From: Irpex lacteus
Taxonomy: Eukaryota; Basidiomycota; Agaricomycetes; Polyporales; Irpicaceae
Direction of reading: 5' to 3'
NCBI GenBank assembly: GCA_001986395.2
Contig: MQVO02000040.1
Location: 62,001 to 126,000 of the forward strand
DNA: 64,000 bases
Shown here: in pieces, positions 20,065 to 32,008 of the stretch
Layout: each line of letters begins with the position of its first letter
How positions within the stretch are numbered: position 1 is the stretch's first letter
Notes under the pieces: model-generated
What the model was told of the DNA's origin: nothing
Databases searched by the model: none
The model's input: only the letters and a program-made list of their open reading frames with translations
Position numbers and translations under genes: made by a program

Positions 20065-22894
20065 ATCCCGACCACAGGAAGCCAAAGCTTTATACTACGA
20101 AGGTTCGGGGTGTCAATTAATAGATCATACGTAAGGACACGGGCAAATTGGTTCTCACCCAGCGTACTAACGAAAACGTGTATGTAGGACGAGAAATTTG
20201 GGCCGAAATGAGGCACACCTCGAGGTGATGCAAACTTTCGCCGCGCGAAGGCCCGGCTTTACGGTCTCCTCATCGTGCCCCATCGTCTTCCGGAATCCGG
20301 TGGGAGGAGCCTAACTTGATGATGGCTGAATTGAGCATTCACGCTGAGAACCGCCGCTTCACACCCTATGTTGCCACATGTGGCGTAGTGGTTTCAGAAC
20401 CAATCACCTGGATGCAATATGGCCATCAAGAACGAACTTGCTGTGATGAGGAATTGTAGATGGCGGTAAGAAGACAAGGAGTATGCCGGGACATCCAGCG
20501 CGATCGGATCTCACTGAGAACCACTGGATCTCCGCTCTTCCTTTATTGGTTTACGTCGTTCACGCAAGCCAAGCACCTGGCTCAGGTCCCGGCGCGGAGG
20601 CATCTGCATGAGAGGGTGTCACGATGTAGCGATCTACTGGATATGTAGCTTGCATTGTGGTCTTGAGAGGGTCCGCTTATCGATGATCAAAGGCGGATCC
20701 TAGTGCACAGAGGTGCACGGTCGCTTTTGCACCCGATGATACCGACAGCATCGTACTCATTTCACTGACAAACCTCGGGCACCGTTGAGCACGCACGGAA
20801 TAGCGCTATCGTGTATGGTGGATTGTAGCCAGACCGCCTCGGGAATATATTGCGCTCTTCGCGCTGCACTGCTTTGCGTAAGATCTATTCCATGAGAAGT
20901 TAGTGTTAGTGCTATCGGCCTACGCACTTGATATCCGTGAAATCGAGGCGCATGGAAACACCATTCGCATAACACACAGCGTCGCTATCACTGAGAAGGG
21001 CAACTTCAACCCAGAGATATAGAAAACTAACTCACTAAAATATCATGAACGCACGTACTAACGGTGGGTGGACGTGATCACGTTGTGCAGGCCTGACGTC
21101 GATTGCATATTCTCGAGCAGTCTAAGACATTTGAATCAATGACGCGCTCACCTTTCACGTCGCGATGACTGTGCATTATGTGATAGCGACAGCAGAAGTG
21201 TAATCGTCTGTGCTAGTCACCAGGGGCTTGGCTGACGGTAAGATCGATTTCCCATCAAAACGTGCCGTGAACTCACCGGATATCAACAGGGATCCCCGCG
21301 TTGGGCAATCTTGGTGCACTTTTGGTCAAGTACGTTTGCCTGAGAAATGGATGACGTATAGTCTTACCTCCGGAGAAACGGGCGAGCTGTCTTTGAAGCT
21401 TCGAAAGACGTTGACGACACCGGTAACATATCTGAGCTCTAGAACTTTGCGAAGGATAGACAGTTGAGAGATCCCCGGGATTCTAGAGTCGACGGCGTAA
21501 CCTGGCGCAACGATGACAGCTTTACGATATCGATGAAGCTCACCTGGCGCGTTCAAGAAGCCGGTGGACGACTGATGTCGTCGATACGACAGCGACTGTC
21601 GGAACCACGCACGTCCGAGCAGCTGCTAAGACGTGTAAATCTACTAAGAATCTGCTAATTGGTGATTAGATTACAACTTTTCCAATTATCTAGAGGCTTT
21701 AGACTGCCAACAGCCTCTCACATAGCGCTCACCTATGGTATCGGCATATGCACGTTGCGAACTCTGTCGGTAACGACCGTGCCGTGCCGATAACATGTTG
21801 GCCAGGTCCCCGCTAGACCCGAGGAGGAGGAGGAGATCACAGTGATCCCCTTGTGCCAATACGACTCGCGTTCAGGGACGAAAGCACTTAATCTTCGGCT
21901 GACTTTGCCTGTCCTGAATCCTGCACGACAGTATCTGATCAAGGAGTAACTGCACCCAGCTAGTGATATTCTAGATCATAGCCCTCTTCACTGTACGAAA
22001 ACTCTTCGTCAGCACAGCGTCAGTGAAAGAACAAGGGGAAACCTACTTACAGTATGAGGGTCGGATGAACGCACACCTGCGCCTGACTGATCGTCAACCG
22101 ATATTGTCAGCTGCAGAGAAATTTTGAACGCCCTGGCCCTGCGACGGCGTACCGAGGGCGATATACCTTCCGGTGTACCCGCACTTCTGGAAAGTTGTAT
22201 CGTTTTCACGCGATTCAGGCCGTGGTGTTCGGAGGTTTATAACTTGAAGTTGGCACTCTGCAGTGCCACCGCTGCTGTTGAATGAGTTGCGGCGAAGTGG
22301 CAAAGCGTCACGGCTTGGGTACGCCACAATTGACTTCGATGACAGTCAGTAAATGCAACTTATCCAGTGCACGCCACCCTAAGTCATCCCGGTACACGAA
22401 CTTGGATCGTCGGTGTTTGTGGCTGATCATGAGAGAGTGGTTAGAAGTGCGGCGCTAGATTGAGTCCGGTTACGTCGGTGGTTGGATTGGTTCGATCTGT
22501 TAGGATCACTCTGGAAATCAAACCGAGCGGCAACTGGTCGAACTTGTCTCCTGGGCGCTCCAGACACCCGGGCCACACGTACGTTCGAGATTTGTGTGGT
22601 CACTCAAAGTACTCAACTGTAGGCACTGAGCAGTGCGTATGAGTACCACAAAAAAAGTAGACTTGGTCTGAGCAGTACTCATTACGTCGAATTCGACAAT
22701 ATAAACACAACCAAGAAAGAAAGAAAAACCATACAACAAAGTAGAACTTATACACACGCCTAGATAGAGTATACACTACTTAACTCAACTTCCTCTCGCT
22801 CTTCACTCTCTCCTGGCAAGGGGCACCAGAATACCAAACGTCCATGCATCCCTCCTACTAGTATCGCGCGTTTCCAATACTGTCAGCCTCTAAA
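20065..22894. other. Long stretch with no recognised gene
   Basis: About 2.8 kb hold only short, mutually overlapping frames with no motif support. The left end should contain the promoter of the methyltransferase. Minus-strand donor-like GTGAGC sites recur (near 21150, 21540 and 21730), which could mark a decayed intron-containing gene or a non-coding transcript. A small purine microsatellite (GAG)n lies near 21820-21835. The right end is the 3' side of the deubiquitinase gene. Confidence 0.4.
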
Positions 22895-25800
22895 TCACCC
22901 CGTCTTCCCAGCACCTTGACTCGACGTCTGCGAATGCGCCGGCGACAACGGCCTATACTTCCCTTCCTTCTCCTTGTCTCTCCTCGTAAACCCAAGCATC
23001 GCAGTCGTGAAACTCAACTTCCTCGACGCCCGCTTCATCTTTCCACCCGCAGACCCATTCCCATTCCCAGCGGGACTCGAAGACGACGAAGAATTCGTCT
23101 CTGAACTCCCCAGTGTATTCAACGTGCTTGTCGTCCCGTTCGTTGCGGTGAAGGACGGTGGCGAAGCGGCGTGTGCAGTCTTCGGACGTTGGGACTGACG
23201 ACGCGAGGGCGAGGTAGCGAACTCTCGTAAAGTCGGTGTAGCGGTACTCGACGACAGCCCATTCGATGAAGGAGGGGGAGACATCGCTGAAGTCGACTCT
23301 GCCCGTGCGTGCCCATGAGGATGCTGATGATGGTGCAGATGACTCTCCACCTGATGAAACAGATTCGCAACGCCGTTCATCGACGCACTATGATGAGCGA
23401 CATTCCCTCCCTCCGACTTTGCCAAAGCCAACGGCGGTAGCGGTGGAGATGGATCAGCGGCAGCAGCTGCCTCTCGCATCTTCTCACTCTCTAACACCCC
23501 ACCCGCCGTTCTCGGTCTGTGCAACCCAGATCCTACCGCTCGCTTCGCCTGTGCAGGTTCATCAAGTAGCACCTCACCTCCGGAGGACCGTTTGTTCTCC
23601 GGTACAGGTCTAAGCACTGAATGATCAGGCGAAGTCGTAGGTGGTTGGTGTTGTGGGTGTGGGTGTGGATGCGGGTGATGGAGTACGACCTCAGACGCTC
23701 GTCTGCTCACCCGCTTCCCGTTCCCGTTCGTCGAGTCCGTAGTCCCGTTACTTCCCAGTGAGACACTCCTCTCGTACGACTTCTCCTTCCCCTTGTCTTT
23801 CTCCTTCTCCTTGTCACCGAGGAAACCCATCCCTCTCAACCACGATGACGCCCCGCTCTTCTCCTTTTCTTTACCTTCCCTCAGCCCATCTACCCCTACA
23901 CTCGGACTTGCGCTCGGAAGAGGAGCAATAGGCTCCAACGAAGAGCTCGAAGGGGACGCACCAGCCGTCGCTGGTCTCCCTCCCTTCTTACCTCCACTGC
24001 CACTTCCACTCAGACTCGGACTAACAGAAATTGGCAACGGCGGGACAGGCGGCTCCTCTCCATTCCCGAATATACTCTGGCTGTTACGGTTGATAGCACC
24101 GCTACTTGAAGAGGGTCGGATCCGTAGTGACGGCGCGTGCCGTAGCGGGTTGAAGAAGGATCGTGTGGTGGAGGAAGGTGTGGGTGGTGCTGAGGGTAGA
24201 GGAAGTGACGGACTGGGTTCCAATGTCGTTGTGGAGGACGTCGAGGGAGCAGCAGAGGAGGTAGTGGCGGTAGACGTAGAATTAGACGGTGCCAAATCAG
24301 GCGATCTGGTCATGTTGATCTTAAGAGACGCCTTTCTCTTCGGTTTGGTAGGAGTAGAAGGCGGCTGTGGGATCTGCTCCGTCGACGATTGGGTGTGGTT
24401 TTGGACGGGGAGACCTGGAGGGTGTGGAAGCGGGCGAGGAATGGGGAGGGGACTCGACGTCGAGGCTGGTGTCGACGACGGCACTGAAACATCCTCCTCG
24501 CCCTCCTTCTCTTCACCTATCGTCTCGTCGACCTTGTCCTCGCTTCCTTCCCTTTCCCTTTCCCTTCTCGACTCTCCCTTAGACTTCTCCTCGGTCCTCA
24601 ACCCCAACGCACTATAATCCAAATCTGCCGCTTGATAATAAAGCACATACGCCGAGCCCGCATTGGAGTCTCCAAAGTACCTCGGTATGTCCGTCTCTTT
24701 GATTGCGTCGATCTTCTCGTCGTCGAAGAGGTACCATGTCCCGCCACGGGCTTTGACGATGGAGACGTAGTGCCCATGGTGCGGACCGCTGTGGTGGCGT
24801 ATGATTCATAAGTCAGAATTGAATCTATAGGGCAGAAGAGAGGCAGACGAAGACGAGAAAGAGGACGCACCTCCCAATATGAACAACAATAGCAAAAAGC
24901 TCATACAACCGATCCGGGTTGCTCGTCCCATCCGCAGTATTGAACAGCCGCAACTCGAGAGGGAAGGCGACGCGGTAGGCGAGCTTGATGTATTTGCCGA
25001 GGTCTTCTTGGTATTTGAAGCGTTTGAGGTGGAGGGCGAGGATGTTGGGGAGTTTTTTTATTTTCATCCTGGTGAGTCCGCGTCAGCGTGGTTGAGTGAG
25101 TGTAAGGAATGGGAGAGAGGGATGGAGAGGGAGGTACAGGGAGGGAGGAGAACGCACCGTTTCTCAGCCTCCTGCAAATCACAACAAGCATCACAAAAAA
25201 ACTTATTCCTCTGGCAGAGCATCTCACTCGCGCTAAAGCCCCTCAAACACGCCGTCACGCTGCTATTCTGCTCTATATCGATGCTCAGGTCGAGGAAGGA
25301 CTCGTCGCGGGAGGAGACGGTCTCGCAGGTGAGGCAGCGGGTTTCGGAGGTGAGGGTGCCTTCGAAGAGGAGGTGGACGAGGGTTGATTGGATGAAGGCT
25401 GTTGAGGCGTTTGTGGGCGGGTGGGCGGCGTTTGACGTGGAAGGGAGGGGGTGGGCTTGGGAGGGGTGGGGTTGGGGTTGGGAGGGGAGAGAAGGAGGGT
25501 GGGAAGAAGGGGGCAGGGAGGTGAGGGAGGTTATGGAGGATGATACTGTTGAGTGTGTTAGAGTTTGATACTCGATAGTCTATTGTCGATGGAAGATTAG
25601 CGTAGATGGGAACTCACGATCTTCACTCCCATTCACCGTCTGCTGGGATTCCACCCCATTCCCACTCCCACTTCCATTCGCCTGCGCATCCAACCCCCTC
25701 TTCCTCATCTCATCCATCTCCTCCACGATCTGATTCAAAAGATAATTCAAAAACTCATGCGCATCCTGATGCATAGTCGACCGAAACAGCTCGTTCAATT

Positions 25801-26603
25801 CCTTGAGCTTGTCAATAAATGCGCGCGGGGCGACGGTGCCTTTTTCGAGGGGGTTGCGGGAGATGTGGAGGTAGAGGGAGCGTAGGGCGGAGAGGAGGGT
25901 TGGTGGGGATGTGGGTATCGAGTTTGGGGGTGATAGTGTTGGAGGGGGAAGGGGAGGAGAGAGGGTGGGTGGGGAGGTGGGGGTTTCGGAGAGGGAGTAT
26001 TTGCGGGATGGTTTTGGTGGACGCGAGTGAGGTTGTGGTGGGGAGGTTGGTGGGGATGTTAGGGGAGGAGGAGAGGGGGAGGTGGAGGTGGTGAGGGTGA
26101 GGTCTGGTTGGGATGCGTCTGGGTATTGGACGAGTAGGTCCCGGAAGGGGGCGCAGAAGTAGAGGGCTTGCAGGACGGAGTTGGCGTAGCTGTAGACGTT
26201 GATTAGTCATGTCATAATACTAGGCGGGCACTGACGGTAGAAGGGAGGGTAGACATCTCGGAAGAGTGTCGAAGGCTAAGGTGTGTGACTGTTTGTGTGT
26301 GGCTGCAAACGTGCAGGATGTAGAGGCAGAGCGATGTCCGCCGAGCAGGCTTGGCTTGGCGCAGCAGTAGTATAGCAGAGTCAAAGATAGCGTACCAAGT
26401 GTTACCAAACTAAGTCAAATGTCAGACGTCAAACCACGATCATATACCATAGACACTCTACTCACATTCTCGAGGCCAAACATCTTTGCATCTGCAGCGG
26501 TGACGACAGGCAGCGGGTCGGGTTCTTGAGTCCCGGTAACACCAGGAGCGTTGCCGTTGGGAGTCGGCGTCGCCCCGCTCCCAAAGATGCCCCATTTCTT
26601 CAT
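22895..26603 (-). CDS. Ubiquitin-specific protease, USP46/Ubp9/CreB type
   Basis: This is a cysteine deubiquitinase of the USP12/46, Ubp9 (S. pombe) and CreB (Aspergillus) group. It starts at ATG 26603 (MKKWGIFG). The catalytic Cys box [22 protein letters not shown] is spread over three exons. A 14-base exon (26396-26409) encodes FGNT plus the first two bases of the Cys codon, and the third base comes from the exon starting at 26189. Read unspliced, the site would appear to be a Trp. Other USP landmarks are [30 protein letters not shown] Cys pairs, [14 protein letters not shown], the His box [12 protein letters not shown], and WYLFDDEKI. The last exon adds a Ser/Pro-rich tail of over 500 residues that is probably disordered. 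It is divergently paired with its expected cofactor, WDR48. Confidence 0.9.
26396..26409 (-). other. 14-base microexon carrying the catalytic Cys box
   Basis: On the minus strand the segment lies between acceptor gacttag and donor gtacgc and encodes F-G-N-T plus TG of the Cys codon. The following 206-base intron (26190-26395) ends in ctacag before C-TAC-GCC-AAC. Confidence 0.8.
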
Positions 26604-26903
26604 AACTTACGGAGATAGGCGGTCTGTCTGCAACGACAGTCGACCCGGAGGGTGTAGAGGACGTTGATGGCGGTGGTGAGCAGGTGTGGATAGGATGGAG
26701 GAGGTGAGCGATGCAGACGCCGAAGTGTGCCTAGCCGGGGTGGTCGGCACGGTGTACCCGGGGCATGTGTACCTGATTCGATGAACGCTTCTCTTCTCAA
26801 ACTCAATTGCCACCACCTGCCAAACAATCTCTGCCTCGAACATCGTGCAACCTCCCGAGCTCATCGTTGCATTCGACGAGTAGAGCGATTTGTTCGTTGT
26901 GCG
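26604..26903. promoter_or_regulatory. Shared bidirectional promoter region, deubiquitinase and WDR48
   Basis: Exactly 300 bases separate the two divergent start codons (26603 minus, 26904 plus). No TATA box is evident on either side. The compact gap must hold both promoters and both 5' leaders, which favours co-expression. Confidence 0.7.
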
Positions 26904-29900
26904 ATGGCCCCTGCTCGCCGGCGCGTGAGCTACATCATACCCCCGCCCTCTACGCCCGTACCCCGCCTCAAGCTCCCGCCCCAAGGCGCACCCCGCAACG
27001 GCGCAACTGGTCCCCTCCTCCTCCCCCACCCGTCCGCTGACATCTCCGACAATGCACCACCACAGCTTCCACCACAACCCCGCCACCGCCTCGGCGTATC
27101 ATGTCTCGCACTCGACACGTCCACCCAATTACTCGGTCGTGACACCCCGGAAGGCATCCTCTACACTGGCGGACGAGATGGACTCGTTCTCTCCTGGGAC
27201 CTCGGCATATCACTCAAGAAACGAGAGAGACGGTACGGCGTTCCTGAGAGCAGTGAGATGAGGAGGACGGTGGGACGCTGGGAGATCATGACAGGCTGGG
27301 CGGACGATATCATCGAAGAAGAGACAGAGGACGAGGAGTACAGGAGCGACGGCGACATCCTGGGCGACGTGCAGGATAGTAGCGGACGGTTGAGGAGACG
27401 ACGAGTGAATGTGAACCCCACGGAGATACCGTATGAAGAGCAGTGGGAGACTGATTTGGACCTCTTCACACCAGGCAAGGCAGGTTTCTAAGCTCTAATG
27501 TCATCTTCCGGTTTCTCTGATCGCAGGCTACTATGTAGACGTCGCAGTTTAGGCAGAGTGTACAGGCCCATACTGATTGGGTTAATGATTTGCTGTTGTG
27601 TAATTATAACCAGACTGGTGAGTATTCCGATGACCCGTCTACGTACGCAACGTGCTGACCACCACCTACAGTCGTATCAGCATCGTCCGACGGTACCGTC
27701 AAGGCCTGGTCTCCCCACTCGACAATCCCCACCGATCCCGTTACGATAGGCACACACGCAGACTATGCACGATGTCTCACTCAATGGTACGCCACGCCCA
27801 CGTCTCTTTGCGCCCTCATCCTCATTTTTGCATCACCACTACCACTTCCACGTCCACGTCCATGCTCACACCCACATCCACGTCTACGCTCACGCCTTCA
27901 TTCACCACACGAACGCACTCTAACATCCTAACCCACACTCGTCTATACATCGAACGCGTACTACTCTTACTCGCACTCGCATACGCCCTTCAAAAATTCT
28001 GCCTTCCACATCCACGTCACCCTGCTTCAATCTTCTCACTAACTAATTCACTATCTCTACTTCTCCCTTCACAGTCGCGACCGCCAATGGATAGCCTCAG
28101 GCTCCTTCGACCGCACAATCAAACTCTGGGACCCATCCCGCACATCCCAATCCCCCCTAATAACCCTCCACCCACCCTCCTCCTCCCTCTCCTCCTCCCT
28201 CCCCATCCCCTCCTCCTCCTCCACCTCTCCCTCCGCTCCCTCCTCTGCCACCGCCTCCTCCACTTCGTCTTCGTCGGCGAAATCAAGCGTGTATGCGCTC
28301 GCGGCGGACCCGTACGGTATGCTCATAGCTAGCGGCTCGCCGGAGCGGGTGGTGAGGATGTGGGATCCTAGGAGTGGGAAGAGGATTGGGAAGTTGGTGG
28401 GGCATACGGATAATATTAGGGCTATTCTTGTGTCGGAGGATGCAAAGTATGTGAGTGGTCGTGTTTATTGCTTTCTTGTGTTGGTTTGGATGTGGTACGG
28501 GGTGTTTGGGTATTGGTGTTGGTGGTGTGGAGAATATTGAATGTTGACTGACTTTGTGTTATTAGTTGCTTACAGGTTCTGCAGATGGTACGTGTTTAAT
28601 TACGATTTTTATCTTCGTTTATCGAATGTATGCTAACGTCATACACAGCATCCATCAAACTATGGTCCCTCACAACCCAAAAATGCCTCCACACATTCAC
28701 CCACCACGCAGACTCCGTCTGGTCCCTCCACTCAACCCACCCCTCCCTCGAGATCTTCTACTCCGGCGACCGCTCCGGCATCGTCTGCCGCGTCGACGTC
28801 GAAGGCTGCACAGACGTCGCCGAGGGCGAATGTGTCGTCCTCCTGCAGGACTCGGATCAACATTCGCATTCGTCGTCGACGGATGGGGTTAATAAGATTG
28901 TGGCGATGGATGATAATCTTGTATGGACGGCCACTGGGAGCTCGAGTGTGAAGAGGTGGCGTGTACCTGGTAGACGTGCGACAAGACTCGACCAGTCACA
29001 ACCACTGAGTACCTCTCCTGTGCATGCGACGTATGAAGAAGACGGATACTCGTACTCGGCCGTCGACTCACCTGCTTCTGAACACCGTCAATCTCAATCT
29101 CAAACCCGCAAATCTCGACAGTCGACGACATCCATCTCGCCTGGTCCGCCTACTCGACGAAATTCCTCCCGAGATAGGGATAGGGAAGGCGAAGAGACGT
29201 GGTATGATATACCATTCGAGAGCCTCGTGAAGCTTACATCGGCGAACGAGGGTGGTGGATTCGGTAGTGGCGGTGGCGGAGGAGGAGGGTTTGGTATGTC
29301 GTGGAGAGGACGAGACCCGGAGATCGCGACGTTGTACAGCGCAGCAAGTATCGCGTCTGTACCTCGGGTGACAGCCCCCGTCCGATCGCCCTTGGGTTCT
29401 GTCTTCCAGCAAACGTCTAACACCCCTACTACCAACACAACCACCAACATGATCCCACGAACGACCTCACCCATCCCCTCCGAATCCTTCTACCGAGACA
29501 GAGACAGAGACCCGACCATCCACGCCCTACACACCTCCCGCCGCGCCTCTTTCGAAGACCGTGACATGGCACAAGACGCCGTTCCGCTCTACACCACCCC
29601 CGACGAAGTCATCATCGGCGACTACGGCCTCGTCCGATGTGGACTCCTGAACGACCGGGTGCACGCCGTGACAGTAGACTTGCGAGGTGAGGTAGGCGTA
29701 TGGGACGTCGTACGCGGTGTCTGCGTAGGTCGGTTCAATCGTGAGGACGTCGCCGAGGCCGCCAGCAATGACTGCAGTGCGAAGAGCGATGGAGGGGAGT
29801 GTGAGGAACAGAGGAGTCCGAGAGAGGCGTTGGATATTGTGAAGGAGAGGATTGAGGGGGAGGCGGTTGTTGCTACGTGGGCGAGTGTGGATACGAAGAC

Positions 29901-31672
29901 GGGGTTGTTGAGTGTGCATCTTGGGGAGAGGTGTTTTGAGGCGGAGGTGTATGCGGATGAGGCGGGCTTTGGGGCTGAGAAGCATTTTAGCGATGAAGCA
30001 CGAAGTACGTCTTTGTTCTCGTTTTCCGTTATGTTATGTCTGGCACTGATGGCTTCGCTTTATAGTAAACGTGGGGAAGTGGGTGCTACGGAACCTGTTC
30101 ATACACTTTATCAGGGACCAGCATCGCGCCGCTACGAAGCGCAATCGCGACTCAGCAAGCACAGACGGACACAGTCAGCGTTCACACAGACCCAACGCAC
30201 CACACCACATCGACCTCTCGTCATCCTCCCCTCCCGACCGAACACACGCTCGATCGCCCTCAGACCCAGCAAGACGCTCTCCACAAATATCAAAGTCATC
30301 CACAATCATCTCCTCAACCAACATGGTACCCGCCGTTGCACCCACAGTCGCACCGCCCTCCGTCCGCTCCTCGCCCCTCCTCACACCCATGATCCCCCTC
30401 GCGTCCTCCAGCGTCCGAGACTCAGCCCTCTCACCCATCCCACAATCCCCTCTCAGCACAGAAACGACCCCGATGCCTATCCCGCAACGACGTCCTGGGA
30501 CAGCCGAGAACGGCACCAACGGCAACCGCACGAGCGACTACTTCTCCCTGCGTGCAAGACGACCCTCCGTCTCGACGTCGACGCCGACGCCTGCTGTGCC
30601 TACTACGCCAGACGACTTCTCGGGATGGGGCACGCCTAAGGCTGGAGACCCTGCTTCTGCTGGGTCGGGGGTTCCGCAGACGCCGACGACGCCTGGTGGA
30701 GGGCTGATGGGACGGTTGAAGGCATTTGGGAAAGGGACGAGGAGACATGCGACAGAGGGTTCTGGGGTTGTTATTGGGAGCCAGGGAAGTGAGGCTGGTG
30801 TCGGTATAAATGTGAGTGATTCTCGTTGTCTTCACGCGGGATACGGACAAAACTAATTATGTTGTAGGATAATATACTACCGCCGCCCAAGACACCCGTA
30901 CAGACTCTCCTCGCAGGACCGTTCACCCCGCCCATGTCAAACGAAGCTCCAACGCTCAGCTTACCACCACACATGTCCCTCCTCATCTCGGAAGAGGCAC
31001 CTTCAGGCTCTGGGTGGCGGATACTCTATCGAGGACAGGTCTCGAGTACGGGCCAAGACGCGAGAGTGCTCGAGGAGGTGATGCCGTTCTGGCTGCTCGA
31101 GTACTTGTTGGTGAACAAGATTCCATCTGTGCCGACTGTGAAGATTAGTTTTGTGCTGTTGCCGTGGAAGAGCAAGGACTCGAACGAGGAGCCGTTGCCC
31201 GAGTTGCTCAATACGTGAGTGATTTTGGCGTTGTTTGTGATTATGCTTGTCGAGGCTGATGGTTATGCGCTGCAGTGCACAGTCGAAGCTTACTGCGAGC
31301 CGCTTCTTGCGGGTGAGGAAGCTCACGCAACACGTACGTACCACATAATAGATGACCACTGTGTATTCACTCATCCGATCCATCGCACAGGTCCAAGACA
31401 AACTAGACAAACTCGCCAACTCACCAACATCCCGACCAACAACAGCAGCCAACACCCCTCGCTCCTCTCTCGACGCACGCTCTCTTAAGTCCGTCGCGCG
31501 TAACGACTCGGTGTCGGTGAGAGCCGAAGAGCAGTACGAGATCCTCTGCGACGGGATGGTGTTGCCGTTGGATATGACGTTGGCAGCTGTGAGGCAATTT
31601 GTGTGGCGGTCGTCTGGGGAGCTTGTTATGTACTATCGACGCAAGGCTGTGGCGTCGCCTGGACTGTTGTAG
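26904..31672 (+). CDS. WD40 activator of the deubiquitinase, WDR48/UAF1/Bun107 homologue
   Basis: WDR48 (UAF1; Bun107 in S. pombe) binds and activates USP1/12/46-type deubiquitinases. The start is the ATG at 26904 ([14 protein letters not shown]), and the stop is TAG at 31670. WD40 blades are visible in order: [106 protein letters not shown] and [14 protein letters not shown] long variable region follows. The C terminus is the WDR48-specific domain ([44 protein letters not shown]). One exon is only 22 bases (28566-28587). Low-complexity insertions (Ser/Pro) sit between blades 3 and 4. Confidence 0.9.
28566..28587 (+). other. 22-base microexon of the WDR48 homologue
   Basis: The segment between ttattag and gtacgt encodes LLTGSAD plus one base. 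It is needed to join EDAKY to ASIKLWSL in a normal WD40 blade. Confidence 0.75.
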
Positions 31673-32008
31673 CTTGTGCGTGTATGTTATGGGGTGCAGA
31701 TGATGTAGGATGTTGTTTTGAAATAGATGGATAGTCACTATAGATGTGTATTATGGTGCAGAAGCGGGGTTCAGAAGGTTGATCAAGTGGCGGGGGAGAA
31801 AGGAATAATTTGTGGTACACCTGGCACATTTCAGGCTGACACCTGTGGTCCCTATTGTACTATCATGGCCAATCTCTCATGTTCCAAAGTATGTTTTTAC
31901 AGTTAGATTTAGCCTCTGTGTAAAAGAGAAGCGGCAGAAGGTTATTCGACGATGTGTAAGACAAAGCTCGGTTACTTATGAAAGTCGATGACTGGTAGGA
32001 AACTACCC
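31673..32008. other. Convergent intergenic, WDR48 and F-box gene
   Basis: The 3' flanks of two converging genes lie here. No further gene was recognised. Confidence 0.5.

Noticed and set aside
21466..21495. Sequence like a cloning-vector polylinker (GATCCCCGGG close to TCTAGAGTCGAC)
   Set aside because: It is not a continuous match to a known polylinker, the flanks are not vector-like, and the surrounding DNA shows no break. Chance is more likely than contamination.
23793..24617. Long plus-strand frame of 274 residues
   Set aside because: It is antisense to the Ser/Pro-rich tail of the deubiquitinase and has no motif of its own.
26220..26408. An unspliced reading that turns the deubiquitinase active site into FGNTW
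   Set aside because: The donor GTACGC and an acceptor at 26190 join TG to C and restore FGNTCYANS, so the Cys is not lost.
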